A stretch of DNA of 64,000 nucleotides from Ceratobasidium sp. AG-K (taxonomy: Eukaryota > Basidiomycota > Agaricomycetes > Cantharellales > Ceratobasidiaceae): assembly GCA_037039685.1 (NCBI GenBank), contig JAWNGF010000003.1, positions 4,004,571 through 4,068,570 on the forward strand. Reading direction: 5' to 3'. Below the pieces are notes generated by a model that saw nothing but the letters and a program-made list of their open reading frames with translations, ran no database searches and had not been told where the DNA came from. This document shows, one piece after another, positions 1-10,992 of this stretch (its first letter is position 1; every line of letters begins with the position of its first letter). Position numbers and translations under genes: made by a program.

Positions 1-161
1 TTCGGCCGATGTTCCACCTGCATTGATATCCGCGGGGACGCCACAAGGGACGCGAATAGCATATCCGTGCGTATTAAATACGCCTTGTTCGACTGTAATC
101 TCTCTACCTCCCCACAACCCATTTTGAACCTTGGTTCCACCCTATTATAACAATTGCGCCT

Positions 162-1793
162 ATGATGATAGAGGACTTTCGCGCGGGTAGTTTATTGAGG
201 GTCGCTCTGGAGCAGTATGCCACTGCCTGTTCTGGAATGGCTCAACACTGTGCCCCCAACACTGCGCTCGAGGGTATCCCCTACGAAATTATTGACGTCA
301 TACTTGGGGGAACAAAGCTGCTCGACTCATATCAGACAAATTTGGAACAAGCGAAGGCAGCCATCGATCAAACACGCACCCGCATTCCCAAAGTGGCTCC
401 TATCAATACCCTCCCAACAGATATCTTGAGCCATATTTTCGCCTTGACTGTCGGGTCACGATCATGCCGTCAAGAGAGCCCAGACGACCGCCAAACCTCT
501 CGGATATCCCCCGAAACTCTGTCTCACGTCTGCTCCCATTGGCGAGAGATTGCAGTTCACTCGCGGTCACTTTGGCGTCATATCGATTTTGCCTTGACGA
601 AGGGGTATCCGTCCAATCACCTGCTTCTCGAGCGTGCCGCAACCTTTGTCGCTCGGTCGAACCCCGTCCCACTCGATATCCATATTATTGGCCGACAAAT
701 GACCAGGTCCCGCGAAAGTATTACCATAGACCCCGATGCCGAGGCATTCTGCTCCTCCATCGTTCCCCGAGCGAGGTCGATTAACTTTCCTGGGCAGCAT
801 CCATTCTACATTTACCAACCAATCATTTGCGACTACTTCAAAGAGGGTGCTCCTGGGACATTGACCGAACTTATTAGCACCGGAAACCACCGCCCCAACT
901 TTTTATCCTTTGGCGGAACGCCTGAAGCGCTTTTCAGCCCCGATGGCCAGTCACCTGACAGTTTATCCCGGATTGAAGAACATCTGCTCCCTATCCGGGC
1001 ATTGGGCTTGGTTGGAGTCCACTTTCACTGGGATAGCCAGGCCTATCATGGTCTGGTGGAACTCCGTCTTGCTCCTCTCTCGGGCAGTTTGGGCTTTTCT
1101 ATTACGCGTTCGCAACTTGCGAAAATCCTAATCAATAGTCCCCACCTACGCACACTTGACCTGGGTCTCGAAATTGTGGATTCAGCTCCTCAAGAGGCAT
1201 CCAATGAAGGAGTGGAACTCCAAGGCTTGGAGGTACTAGATCTTCGCTCAACACGATGCACACACTACGACACCATCTTGCAGCTCATCTCCCCGGGCTC
1301 CAAACCGTTACGAGTCTCCCTGGCATTCTCCGCTCAATACCTTCCATTGCTATTCAGCACTACGACCCGAGACTTCCTGAATCGTGCGAATACTACGCAT
1401 CTTCACGTCGAATCCACCAGTCGAGAGTGGCTCGAGCTCCACCAGATGGTCCGGTCTCTATACGTACCCAAACTCAAGGCCCTGTCTTTGGAAAGATTCG
1501 CCCTGGAAGATTTTCAGGACTATCACCCCCTACAACCTGCGCCGCATGAGACGCATTCAATCGGTGCATATGGGTCAAGGGTGCTTCCTGGCTGCTCTCG
1601 ACTCGAGTCGCTCCACTTGACGAGCTGCGATATCAACCTTGGTTACCTACACGGATTGGCGGAAAGGTTCCCAATTCGAATGTTGAGGATGACGGATTGT
1701 TCGGTTTCGTCCAACGCGGGAGGTTGCTCTCCAGCGAAGGACTTGGAGAATAAGCTACGCGAGAGCATCCCTGTGGTTGAAGTATCAGAATGA
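162..1793 (+). CDS. F-box/LRR-like protein, single exon (family copy 1)
   Basis: Intronless 543-residue ORF starting at the ATG at 162. An N-terminal helical segment (about residues 10-75) is followed by an F-box-like segment near residues 80-140 with 'INTLPTDILSHIF' and 'ETLSHVCSHWREIA'. The C-terminal half is leucine-rich and repeat-like ('LRTLDLGLEI', 'LEVLDLRS', 'LESLHLTSCDI'). This is the usual layout of the large F-box families of Agaricomycetes, which by family knowledge act as SCF ubiquitin-ligase substrate adaptors. The substrate is unknown. Two other intact members (5981-7627 and 22814-24460) and two fragments lie in the same window, so it belongs to a locally expanded family. No frame break is visible. 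Confidence 0.85.
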   Translation: MMIEDFRAGSLLRVALEQYATACSGMAQHCAPNTALEGIPYEIIDVILGGTKLLDSYQTNLEQAKAAIDQTRTRIPKVAPINTLPTDILSHIFALTVGSRSCRQESPDDRQTSRISPETLSHVCSHWREIAVHSRSLWRHIDFALTKGYPSNHLLLERAATFVARSNPVPLDIHIIGRQMTRSRESITIDPDAEAFCSSIVPRARSINFPGQHPFYIYQPIICDYFKEGAPGTLTELISTGNHRPNFLSFGGTPEALFSPDGQSPDSLSRIEEHLLPIRALGLVGVHFHWDSQAYHGLVELRLAPLSGSLGFSITRSQLAKILINSPHLRTLDLGLEIVDSAPQEASNEGVELQGLEVLDLRSTRCTHYDTILQLISPGSKPLRVSLAFSAQYLPLLFSTTTRDFLNRANTTHLHVESTSREWLELHQMVRSLYVPKLKALSLERFALEDFQDYHPLQPAPHETHSIGAYGSRVLPGCSRLESLHLTSCDINLGYLHGLAERFPIRMLRMTDCSVSSNAGGCSPAKDLENKLRESIPVVEVSE

Positions 1794-2441
1794 GTAGGAG
1801 CTTTGGAGTGGCGCGACCTTTGGGGCTGGTTGTAATTGGTACTTTGAACTTTCACGATTCGCACTGTACAATAGGGACTGGATATCTGTGTTAGATTACA
1901 AATGTAAAATTATGTGCACACTACATTCACATCAACGGGAACGACCACGTGGTGAAGTTTACTGACGATCACGACAATTTTCGCAAGTGGGCCTCGCCGC
2001 GAGCGTGCACCAAGTTGGCTGTGCGACATCTCATAGGCCTCTACGCTGTAAGTGGTAATAGCAAAAGGAATGAAGCGCTTTGTTAAGCGTTACCCAAGTA
2101 TTCCGTTACGGCAGTAACGATTCGGTAACGTATCAATGCTGATCGTGAATAGCTGCACGCCCTCCAACACCAAGAATCCAGAAACTGAAGCTGTCTTCCA
2201 ACCATCAGTAATATACCGACCATCAGTCAGGGAACGGATTGTTGAGTTTAAATCTTGAATTGACAGCAATCACATACAAATGAAAAACGGAATAAGCCAC
2301 CCCTCTACCTTTTTATGCAATGTCATCGCGAACGGTATTCGCCGTTCCGCTCAGAGGAACACTGGCGCCTGGTACAAAAGCGCGTGTGCATTGGGCCATG
2401 GTGACCGACCTACAAGTTAACCCATTACATTAGCAGTGGCT
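1794..2441. other. Intergenic, no gene seen
   Basis: About 650 bp between the converging F-box gene and the complex I gene. It is AT-richer than its neighbours. I see no ORF with coding character, no tRNA and no clear repeat. Confidence 0.5.
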
Positions 2442-5099
2442 TCATCTTGGACGAGGTGGTACGCACGCTCTGGAGATGGGGTCCGTCTGGTAAAAGTTCT
2501 TGATGACCTTTTCAAAAGCACCGCCCTTGTTACCCTTGTTCTGCGCGAGCAAGTTGAGGCCAACTTGGGCAACCGTCGGCGAAGTCCTCTCGGCCACGTC
2601 GTATCGAACCAGCGTGGGAGATAGATCCCACATGCGGTCTCGTAGGGTTAGGACATCATCGTAGGGCAGGGGTGCTTGAACAACCTCGGATAGTGCCCTA
2701 GATTGAATTAGAGTGGGGATAAGGTTGCTTTGATTATCGACATACCTTAGGATCTTCCAGTCCTCACGCGAGGCGCCTGGAGGTGGGACTGCTGCTCGAC
2801 CGATCTGGGTTCGACCCTCGGTGTTGACCCAAGTCGTGCTCTTCTCTGTGTACGCTGCACCAGGTAGACAGACGTCCGCGAGTTGCGCGCCAACGTCTCC
2901 GTGGTGTCCTTGGTACACAACGAATGCCCCCTCAGGAATGGAGGCGGGGGCAATATCGTCTGCGTTGAGTAGGTAGACAAACTTGGGCTTGGATTCCAAG
3001 GGTGTCGCGGTGTATCCGATGTCGTATGCGGCGGCGCGAGAGGCGGCCTAATAAACCACAAAACGCTGTCAAGGGTGTATGCAATAATTTGCAAATAAAA
3101 CATACTCGTTGGAGAACATTGACGCCGTTCCACTCCCCGCTGAGGAAGCGAGCCTTTTGCTTATCGCCTGATACATAACGGGCGATGGTAGCAAGGACCT
3201 GACTGCCAACCGACGACTCGGTCACTCCAGTTCCGACAACAATCATCGGCTTCTTGGCATTCGCCCAAGCACTAGCAAACTTGCCTGCTCAAAACATAGA
3301 GTCAGGATATCCGCCCAGCAAACGGCCTTATCGCGTACCGTCTGCCTTGCCGTTGATAAACTTATCAAGGGCTGCGGCATCCTTGCCAAGCCATTCATAC
3401 CGATAACTCAAATCGGCCTGCTCGCCCACGACGCCCACTTCGACCTATGCCCACGATTAAAACCGAGCCACCCGCTCGTGATAAACTCATACCTGAGCGT
3501 GCAACCACCGCTTCCGAATCCTCGTGTTCATCACGGCCGCCTCGTGCCTCGGGTTTGTTCCCACAAGTAAGATCGCATCAGCTTCGCTCAGTCCCTGGAT
3601 CGTAGAGTTGAACAGATAGTTGGAGCGCACGTCAACGCTGTGACTCGGGCCATTGGCGTCAGTGATCAAGTTCTCGGATCCCAGTCGGTTGACGAGGTCC
3701 TTGAGTGCGACGAGGGACTCGGTATCGGCTAGCGCGCCTGCAACACCCTGGATTTCGTCTGCGCGTGCCCCGCTGCTCTTGAGACCCTCGGCAATCGTGT
3801 ATAGTGCCTCTTCCCAACTCGCACTAACGAATCGGTCGCCTTGACGGATGAGCGGGGTCGTTAGACGTTGTGAGCGGAGACCGTCATATGCGTATCGCGT
3901 CTTGTCCGAGATCCATTCCTCGTTCACGTCGTCATTGGTACGAGGCTGGACGCGCATAACTTGCACACCGCGAGAGTCGATTCGAATGTTTGACCCTACA
4001 GCATCGAGTACGTCGACGGATTCGGTATTCTTGAGCTCCCACGGACGCGCTTGGAAAGCGTATGGCTTGCTCGTAAGGGCACCGACAGGGCAAAGATCGA
4101 CAATGTTTCCGCTGAGCTCCGAGTTCATCGTCTTTTCGACGTACATCCCGATCTGGAGGTCGTTTCCACGTCCGGTCGTGCCAAGCTCCTCCACGCCGGC
4201 AACGTCATTGGCAAATCGGACGCACCGAGTGCATTGAATGCATCGGTTCATCGAAGTTTTGACGAGCGGGCCAAGATCCTTGTTCTCGACCGCACGTTTT
4301 CCGGCAATTTCGTGGAAGCGGCCGCGATCGGAACCATAGCGCATAGACTGGTCCTGGAGATCACATTCACCACCTTGATCGCAGATAGGGCAGTCGAGGG
4401 GGTGGTTGGACAGAAGGAATTCCATGACACCTTCACGGGCTTCGTGGACGGCTGGAGTGTTGGTGAAGACTTTTTGACCTGGCATAGCTGGCATCGCACT
4501 AGACAGGAATTAGATATGATGTACAACATGGCAGATCGGGCTGATATACCATGATGCCACAGGCTTCGGAGATCGTTCTACTTCGACCAAGCACATGCTA
4601 CATGTCGCGACGCGTGAGCGCGAGAACATTTCCAGCGACGAATCACATACCGGCAATTACCAGCGATCGCGAGGCTAGGCGAATCCAACGTTTAGTAACT
4701 TACAACTTGGCAGACCCGAATTAGGGGCTTACCGATCATGGTAGCAGAATCTGTTTGGCGAGTATTAGCATTCGCACAATTGATTTACCACTAATGAAAC
4801 ATACCGAGGGACATTTGAACCCGCTGCCTCACACGCCTGGATCAGGGCCGAACCTATACAAATATCGGTATGCCGTTAACTTATACAGTTCATTTTCTTA
4901 CACACCTTGCGGCACGGTGACCTCCTTCCCATCGACAGTCAAGGTGATATCATTCCTCCTCGCCGCCGACGAAGCAAACGTCCTGCGCACGGCTATTAAA
5001 TCTTATTAGCAACTTGACAGTACCAATAAAGAAACAATTACCTTGAGCAGAGAGCCTCTGAGCAGGACTTCGGCCGGCCGAGGACGCTAGACGCAGCAT
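2442..5099 (-). CDS. NDUFS1: NADH:ubiquinone oxidoreductase 75 kDa subunit (complex I, NuoG/NDUFS1)
   Basis: Multi-exon gene for the largest peripheral-arm subunit of mitochondrial complex I, which carries one 2Fe-2S and two 4Fe-4S clusters. The start ATG (5099-5097) opens an Arg/Ser-rich presequence ('[19 protein letters not shown]'). The ferredoxin-like part follows ('VTVPQG', 'LIQACEAAG', 'RFCYHDR', '[10 protein letters not shown]'). The main exon (4498-3494) has '[18 protein letters not shown]' and '[13 protein letters not shown]', both textbook cluster ligand motifs, then the molybdopterin-oxidoreductase-like domain. The C-terminus shows '[10 protein letters not shown]', conserved in this family, and stops at 2444-2442. 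Two consecutive exons are only 18 nt (4733-4750) and 24 nt (4651-4674). Standard GT-AG introns keep the frame throughout. Nuclear-encoded and imported into the matrix. Confidence 0.95.
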
Positions 5100-5374
5100 G
5101 GCTATAGTAGGTCGCAATTACAATCAAATCTCCCGCGACAATCCAACTGCTTCCATTGGCCGGATGCAAATTAACACTCCACGCTTCCGATCAGATCCCT
5201 GAGCTAAGCGCCTGAATATACCGTGGCAACTTGAAGCGTGGCTTTTATGCCAAGCACGTACACTACGAATCGTAGGAACTTCCACATCCGTCCCACAATT
5301 GAGCTTGTTCTTTTCGTTAACACCTCTGTAACTATACTGCTTCACTCAGCACTTCCTCATACAAGGTAGAAAAG

Positions 5375-5823
5375 ATGGGCTGTGATTACTTTTACAGTAC
5401 TTCTTCGGACCCCGGGTGGCCCAAAAAGAATGGATATCAAGACCAAGGCATTGCATGTGTGGCTCTCTCAAACCCGATACCCGAAGTCTCAACTCTTCCA
5501 GTCTATCGCTACTTTAACACTAAGAACCATTTGTTCACCACATCTAAACAAGAGGGACAACTCTACGAAGGCCAAGGATTCACCCTGGAAAAGATGGGGA
5601 ACCCGTCTGGCACGTTTTCGCGTACCAGTGTCAGTCGGCATGTTGTCGCACCATTCCTTTTCATCGCTGGCGTAACTCTGCGAATGGGGACTATATCTAC
5701 ACGGTCGATTCGGCGTGCCCTGCACCTGGATATGCGTACCAAGGAATTCTCGGTTATGTCTATTCCAAAGAGACGCCCATAGTGGGGTGTCGTCAGCCGC
5801 TTTATACTTGGTATAAGAGCTAA
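5375..5823 (+). pseudogene. DUF5648-type repeat protein with a one-base frameshift
   Basis: From ATG 5375 the first frame reads 'CDYFYSTSSDPGWPKKNGY', then 'LPVYRYFNTKNHLFTTSKQE'. These are the aromatic-rich repeat units of the DUF5648 family, found in secreted or cell-surface proteins of fungi and bacteria. At the A4 run 5589-5592 the match changes frame: 'DGEPVWHVFAYQC', 'IPFHRWRNSANGDYIYT', 'GYAYQGILGYVYS' and 'LYTWYKS' continue one frame over, to TAA at 5821-5823. One base lost from the A run explains the shift; no intron fits. Without that base the first frame runs on to a stop at 5780-5782 and loses the last repeat. It could be a recent pseudogene or a sequencing error. No signal peptide is visible from this ATG, so an upstream exon may be missing. 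Confidence 0.65.
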
Positions 5824-5980
5824 AGCCGTCGGCTCTTTTTGCGAATGACCGTAAGCATATCTCTTTACGGTCTTGGCCCCCGCTAACGTCTAGTTCGAAA
5901 GTCCGATGGATAGATTCGAGCATTCACACGTTAACCATCCTGTAAATACAATTTGTGAATGCATAACAAACCACCACCAC

Positions 5981-7627
5981 CTAGCTCAATTCCAACGGCC
6001 AACTTCCGGGGATCCCATTGCAAGGAACATCTAGACTAACGAAAAAGTCGGGTGGAGGGGAGAAGTTGGGCATGTATTGTTCATCATCATGTGCTAGGAC
6101 GAAAGACCCCCTGTTGTTTGTACGGACCCAGCAATCTGATAACTTCAACTTCCGGACATGATACCTCTCAGCCATTTCTTGAAGGTAATGTAGGTCAAAA
6201 CGACATCGTGTCAAAGCTAGGGTATCCACTCGCGATTGCGATAAAGGTAAATCGTACTCTTGGGAGGATAGTTCGTTGTCTATAGGTATGAGATTAACTT
6301 CGGTTAGGGCCAAGACTTCAAGTTCAGGTAACCGCTCGAGCAATTTGGGCGCCCCCCACTGTGTGCCCCCCCTCCGAGATACGATGTGAAGATGGAATCG
6401 CGTGACCTTCGAATGGGCGAGAAATTTCTCTAAATCATTTTCTACACTTTCAAAGTCGTCGACGTATACAGCTGATGATAGCTGTAGTGGATTCAAACCA
6501 GGGAGAAGCAATCGAGGCACGATATTAGATATAGTCTTGCCTGACTCCAGTTCTTCTAGTTCATTTAGGCATACAGGCACATGCGAAGTAGAACCTTCAA
6601 ATAGAGTCATAGCATCTAGACATAGTCGAAGCACACGTAGTTTCGGACTCGCAACGAGGATTCTTCTGAGTTCTATTTCTGTAATAAGGGGTCTCCCTTG
6701 GCTTGGAGAATAAAGGCAAAGCTCCACTAGTCCATAATATGCCTGACTGGTCCAGGGGAAAAATACCCCGGTCGATTGAAGAATTCTAATTGGTAGCAAG
6801 ACTTCCTCTAGTCGGCTCTGTGATAGTTCTAGTCGTTGATTTCGTGGGGCCATGGTATTTTCTGAAGATTCTACCACCATAGATCTCGCAGGGGTATCCC
6901 TCAACATGTTGTCTCGAATAACGAGTTCGTTGAGTGGCCCTGCTATACAGTTTGCAAAGATAGACGAAAGGGTCAAAAGATGGGGCTCCTCGAAGAAATC
7001 AAACGACAGTAATTTCAAGGACTTGATTTGCGGTGCGACAGTGACACAAAACCTCCGAAAGTCGTTAAAAGTGCCAGTTTCAACGAAATTTGCGGGACCG
7101 ACAAGGCGAACGTCTAGTGATACTGGGCCTGCTCGGGCCGCAAAAGCCTTGGCACGTGCAAGGCACCTTTGGTAGTTCGCACGGCCCCCACAAGGAACGT
7201 CGATCCAAGACCAAAGTCGCGGTAAGTCTATTGCGATTTGTCGCCAACGTGAACACACATGAGTCAAGGTTTCAGGATAGGATATCGGGAAAGGTGTAGG
7301 CGGACTTGTAGTCCGGAAATAACCTGGCTGCATATTGGTAACTATACCAAAGATCTGTGCTAGTACATCAGACGGAAGGACGGTGATGGGCGAGATGGGG
7401 GGAATGATGTTTCTGGTCTGGTTGATAGTCAAGTTTACTTGCTGGATTCGGTCTGTGTACGATTTCCACGACTCTAGTTCATTCGATACTGCGTCCGAGA
7501 TTGCTTGAGGTATCCCTTCTAACGAGTCACTGAGACGACAGCGTTCTGCGACCGCCGACCAAGCAGCACTATATTGAGCAATAGCGGTGTCGAGCAGGTG
7601 ACTAGCGACTAGCAGATCCTCTACCAT
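5981..7627 (-). CDS. F-box/LRR-like protein, single exon (family copy 2)
   Basis: Intronless 548-residue ORF from ATG 7627-7625. The N-terminus ('LLDTAIAQYSAAWSAVAERC') aligns with the start of the copy at 22814. The F-box-like region has 'ITVLPSDVLAQIFGIV' and 'ETLTHVCSRWRQIAIDLPRL'. Downstream are leucine-rich strands ('LRVLRLCLDAM', 'LEVLALTEVNL', 'DTLALTRCRFDLHYLQEM'). By family knowledge it is a probable SCF adaptor of unknown substrate. Length and layout match the other two intact members, and no stop or frameshift is seen. It reads away from the two-TM gene just upstream on the same strand. Confidence 0.85.
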   Translation of the reverse strand: MVEDLLVASHLLDTAIAQYSAAWSAVAERCRLSDSLEGIPQAISDAVSNELESWKSYTDRIQQVNLTINQTRNIIPPISPITVLPSDVLAQIFGIVTNMQPGYFRTTSPPTPFPISYPETLTHVCSRWRQIAIDLPRLWSWIDVPCGGRANYQRCLARAKAFAARAGPVSLDVRLVGPANFVETGTFNDFRRFCVTVAPQIKSLKLLSFDFFEEPHLLTLSSIFANCIAGPLNELVIRDNMLRDTPARSMVVESSENTMAPRNQRLELSQSRLEEVLLPIRILQSTGVFFPWTSQAYYGLVELCLYSPSQGRPLITEIELRRILVASPKLRVLRLCLDAMTLFEGSTSHVPVCLNELEELESGKTISNIVPRLLLPGLNPLQLSSAVYVDDFESVENDLEKFLAHSKVTRFHLHIVSRRGGTQWGAPKLLERLPELEVLALTEVNLIPIDNELSSQEYDLPLSQSRVDTLALTRCRFDLHYLQEMAERYHVRKLKLSDCWVRTNNRGSFVLAHDDEQYMPNFSPPPDFFVSLDVPCNGIPGSWPLELS

Positions 7628-8042
7628 AATTTTTGACGAATACCGTCAGCAAGATCCAAAAGCCGGGGTCGGGATGGTGGTGGTAGCAAGATAAGCCAGA
7701 CAAATTTAGCTGGGGCTGTCGTCGGCGATAACCGCAGTTTAGCATTTAGAGTTTACGCGTCTCCTCTATTTCCTAGGGTCTCTGCAAGTTTCGGCAGTGA
7801 TCCACTGATTGATCACAATTGAAGCTCAATATTTCAACCGTCCGTGGTGGTTATCCCGAGCGTCACAGATAAAGGACAGCCCGTGGGCCTTAATTTATTA
7901 CAGTAAAGTTAATTTATGCCATCTCATGACATCATATCACCATCCCCGCGTGGATGTAAGTGCGTGGTTCATCCAAAATGAAATGATCTTCAATCTGAAG
8001 TCCAAAATCCGTATCCCATAAGAAAATATAAATAAATGATGA
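7628..8042. other. Intergenic, no gene seen
   Basis: About 415 bp separating two minus-strand genes. It must hold the promoter of the F-box gene and the 3' end of the two-TM gene. Nothing else is recognised. Confidence 0.5.
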
Positions 8043-10405
8043 TCAATTGTGTCGCCCTCCACTCGGACCTGGTCCCGTGACCACCGTTGCAGTCAGCGAC
8101 TTGACTCGCTCCCGGTTTTCTATTGTGGGCGTCGCAGTCCTCGCAGGCGGGGCACCAACAAACATCGGTCTTTCCATTGCAGACTGACTGCTCCTGCTCT
8201 CGCTGACCGTGGCGGTAGGAGCATTGCTACTTGGTTCAAAGTACCCCGGGAGTAGCGAGTCGTAAGGCATACTGCCACTCAGGCTTCGAGAATGAGTGGT
8301 CAGGGGTGGGCCCACCTGGGCAATGGGTAATGGTTCATCGGCTGGAGGAACTGACGAAGTAGGAATGTATGCGCCAGGTGGTAATTGAGAGCCCCCTTTC
8401 CCGGACATACGCCTGAATGAATGCTCTGGTACGGGGTCGTAACGTGGGGCGGCATCAGTACTGTTATTACGTAGCTCGGATACGTCGAACTACATGGGGT
8501 ATTGTAAGTATATGCTAGGTGGGCCAGCAAGGTCATCACATACAATTGTGGTATATGGATCCGAGGATTGAGGTATTGATTGGAATGGGTAGGCCGAGTG
8601 TCCGTACTGCCGGATGTGACCAGACTCCTCATCAGGATCCTCTGCATGCAACGCGTCATTAAAAGCCAACCAAACGCCATGGCAAAACGCACCTCGAGGA
8701 ATACCGTATTTCTTTCTATATCGCTCATCTAAACTTGGCATAATAAACGCAAAGACACCGAATATTGCGGTATACATCGAGAATGTTCCTACAATCTCTC
8801 CTAGTCAGCTAACTCACGCTAAGTGTTCTCGCTCACGTACCAATAAAAACCGACACAAACAACTGTCCGCCCTGTTTCGTCTTGAACACTGGACACACAT
8901 AGTCCACATCGATCACCGTTGGATACTGAGCATCAGTCAAATTTAAGGGGAGACCAGAGGTGATGTTAACAGCGCTCGGAGCCTTGTTCAGTATCGCATC
9001 GGTCCATGTCCCGTTGGTGCATCCCCATCCCCATGTACACGTTCTCCAAAACTGGTCGGCGGTATATGCGCTAACGCCATTAGGACGCGGGATGCCAACG
9101 ATACGAGGTTCTGTAATACTCATAAACGGGTCGGGTAGGATCTGTCTTTTGAATGCATCTGCGTTCAGGAATATGTTGTTCTGCATATCAATGTTCCCCA
9201 AATCGAGACTAAAACGGGGGTTAAATTATGGCTCAACAAGTAGTGAAAGGAACTTACTGAAGTGCATCTCGCATAGCTATCATGTAATTGTAGAATGTCG
9301 TGTTCATCGGGCTGAAATATGTCGCATTCCAATCCTGCGACCCTCGAGTATTGGAGTACCAAGTATCAATACCGTCTATCCCCAGACCTTCGTTTCGACA
9401 CCGGTACTGATACGCATCCGGATTTTGAGCATCCGGGTTGCGCGCGCAGTTTGCATTGTTCGACCACTTGATCACCGCCTCTTCCGGCCACAGGTTATCC
9501 CGATCGGTCAATTTCCACCACCACTTTTGAGCCCACAGCTGCTTAAGAATGTCGCTTCCGATCGCATCAAGCACGCCAAGCATCTTGAGAGCCGGAGCAT
9601 CGAGGTCGAGAAGAACACTTTGCGCCTTGCTGATATCCGAGGTTCCAGGGATGGCATAGGATGAGATATAGTCGATAATATCATCTTGACCAAGGTCTGT
9701 ATTGGCCTTGCGTGAGAACGATGTCGAAAATTTGAGTACGGGCGGTGTGAGCTCATTGTCGCTGGATATGTTGCATGTAATCTGAGACTGCAACGGAGGT
9801 TCAAGCCCGAGCATTCGATTGATGAGTCTGCACGTACCGTCAGCGTGTGACCACGATCTTGAAAGTTGATCAATGCGGTGATATTTTGAACGACGCAGTT
9901 TTGCAGTGGCTCGGAGCGGTATGGCAACGAGTCGTACCACTTGGCCGAGCCATTTTGTGATTTCCCTAGACCATTCAGGAGAGCTACTCCGATTCAATAC
10001 CGAGGACATCCGAACTGTGGTCTAAAAATACTCACAGTAAGAAAATATCGGCAACGTGGAGTTCGTTCTAATTGAGGTGGCATGTTGAGGGAGATTTAAT
10101 GGCTGACATGGTCCTGGTGTGGTTGGAATCGACATGCTCTCTGGCAGCCAGCTCGGAGCCCACCACTTGGTGTCTGTATTGTTCGGGCTCTTCTTGAGCT
10201 CTGTGACGACATCGTTGCCGACGATAGCAACTACGCCACACGATCAGAGCCGTTATTACAACCCTGGCGGAGGTGAGCTCAAGTACGCACTGTTAAGCAG
10301 GACGAGCAAAGCGATGAGTATGGCGGAGCCAGCATAGAATATCTCCGTAATGTATGGTATTGCATAGGTCTGAACCCGAGGATAGTCGATCTTTCGAAAG
10401 AACAT
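8043..10405 (-). CDS. Fungal two-TM glycoprotein of unknown function (paralogue 1)
   Basis: Multi-exon gene. ATG at 10405-10403 opens 'MFFRKIDYPRVQTYAIPYIT' and a hydrophobic segment ('ILIALLVLLNS'). A long ectodomain-like middle follows, with 'CVVQNITALINFQDRG', 'DDIIDYISSYAIP', 'KMLGVLDAIGSD' and 'FWRTCTWGWGCTNGTW', plus many N-x-S/T sequons. A second hydrophobic segment near the C-terminus ('AIFGVFAFIMPSLDERY') leads into a Pro/Ser-rich tail ending at 8043. The layout suggests a membrane protein with a glycosylated extracytoplasmic domain. I recognise no named domain. The gene at 25284-27548 is a full-length paralogue with matching exon order. No frame break was found in the exons followed. 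Confidence 0.75.
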
Positions 10406-10992
10406 CTTGGCCCTCGAAATTCGGCCTCAAATTATGTCCCGCAGGCTGGGCAGTAATACGGTGGTGGTGGTCAATCGTAAGAATAAGCGAACTATAACCG
10501 TTTGGTCGTATTGCCCTATCAACAGACTGTCATCACGGATTTGGTTTATTCGGTGCTGGCGCAGTAAGGCAGTGTCAATCAAACACAGCCCAGCATAGAC
10601 AAAAGTAGAATCGGGAAGCACTGATTTGTAACAATTAGCCGGCCATGCCCATAGTGCCCGAGCCCCACAGCCACCTCCATAACGGGAAACAGTTGTCCCG
10701 TTGAGATGTTATGTGGCTGCATCGCTGCAGTAGATCTCAAACATAAACTCCCACAACGAGTAGTCTTTATCCGCCGTCGCTAGTAATTCCTAGTTTCTAG
10801 TTTGATCCCTGAGGGACATCAAAACAACTGGGGGTTCACCACCTACGGCATTATCCAGAAAATTCCATAAATTGTCGTACGTGTCTATCGTCTCACTACT
10901 ATTACAAACAGAGCGTAGGCTCACAAGATTAATAAAAACACAACAGCTAGGTATACGAGGCAGAACGAAAGCGATATACAAGAAAATATAAA
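10406..10992. other. Intergenic, no gene seen
   Basis: About 590 bp upstream of the two-TM gene and downstream of the ABC transporter stop. Short AT-rich runs; no supported gene or RNA. Confidence 0.45.
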
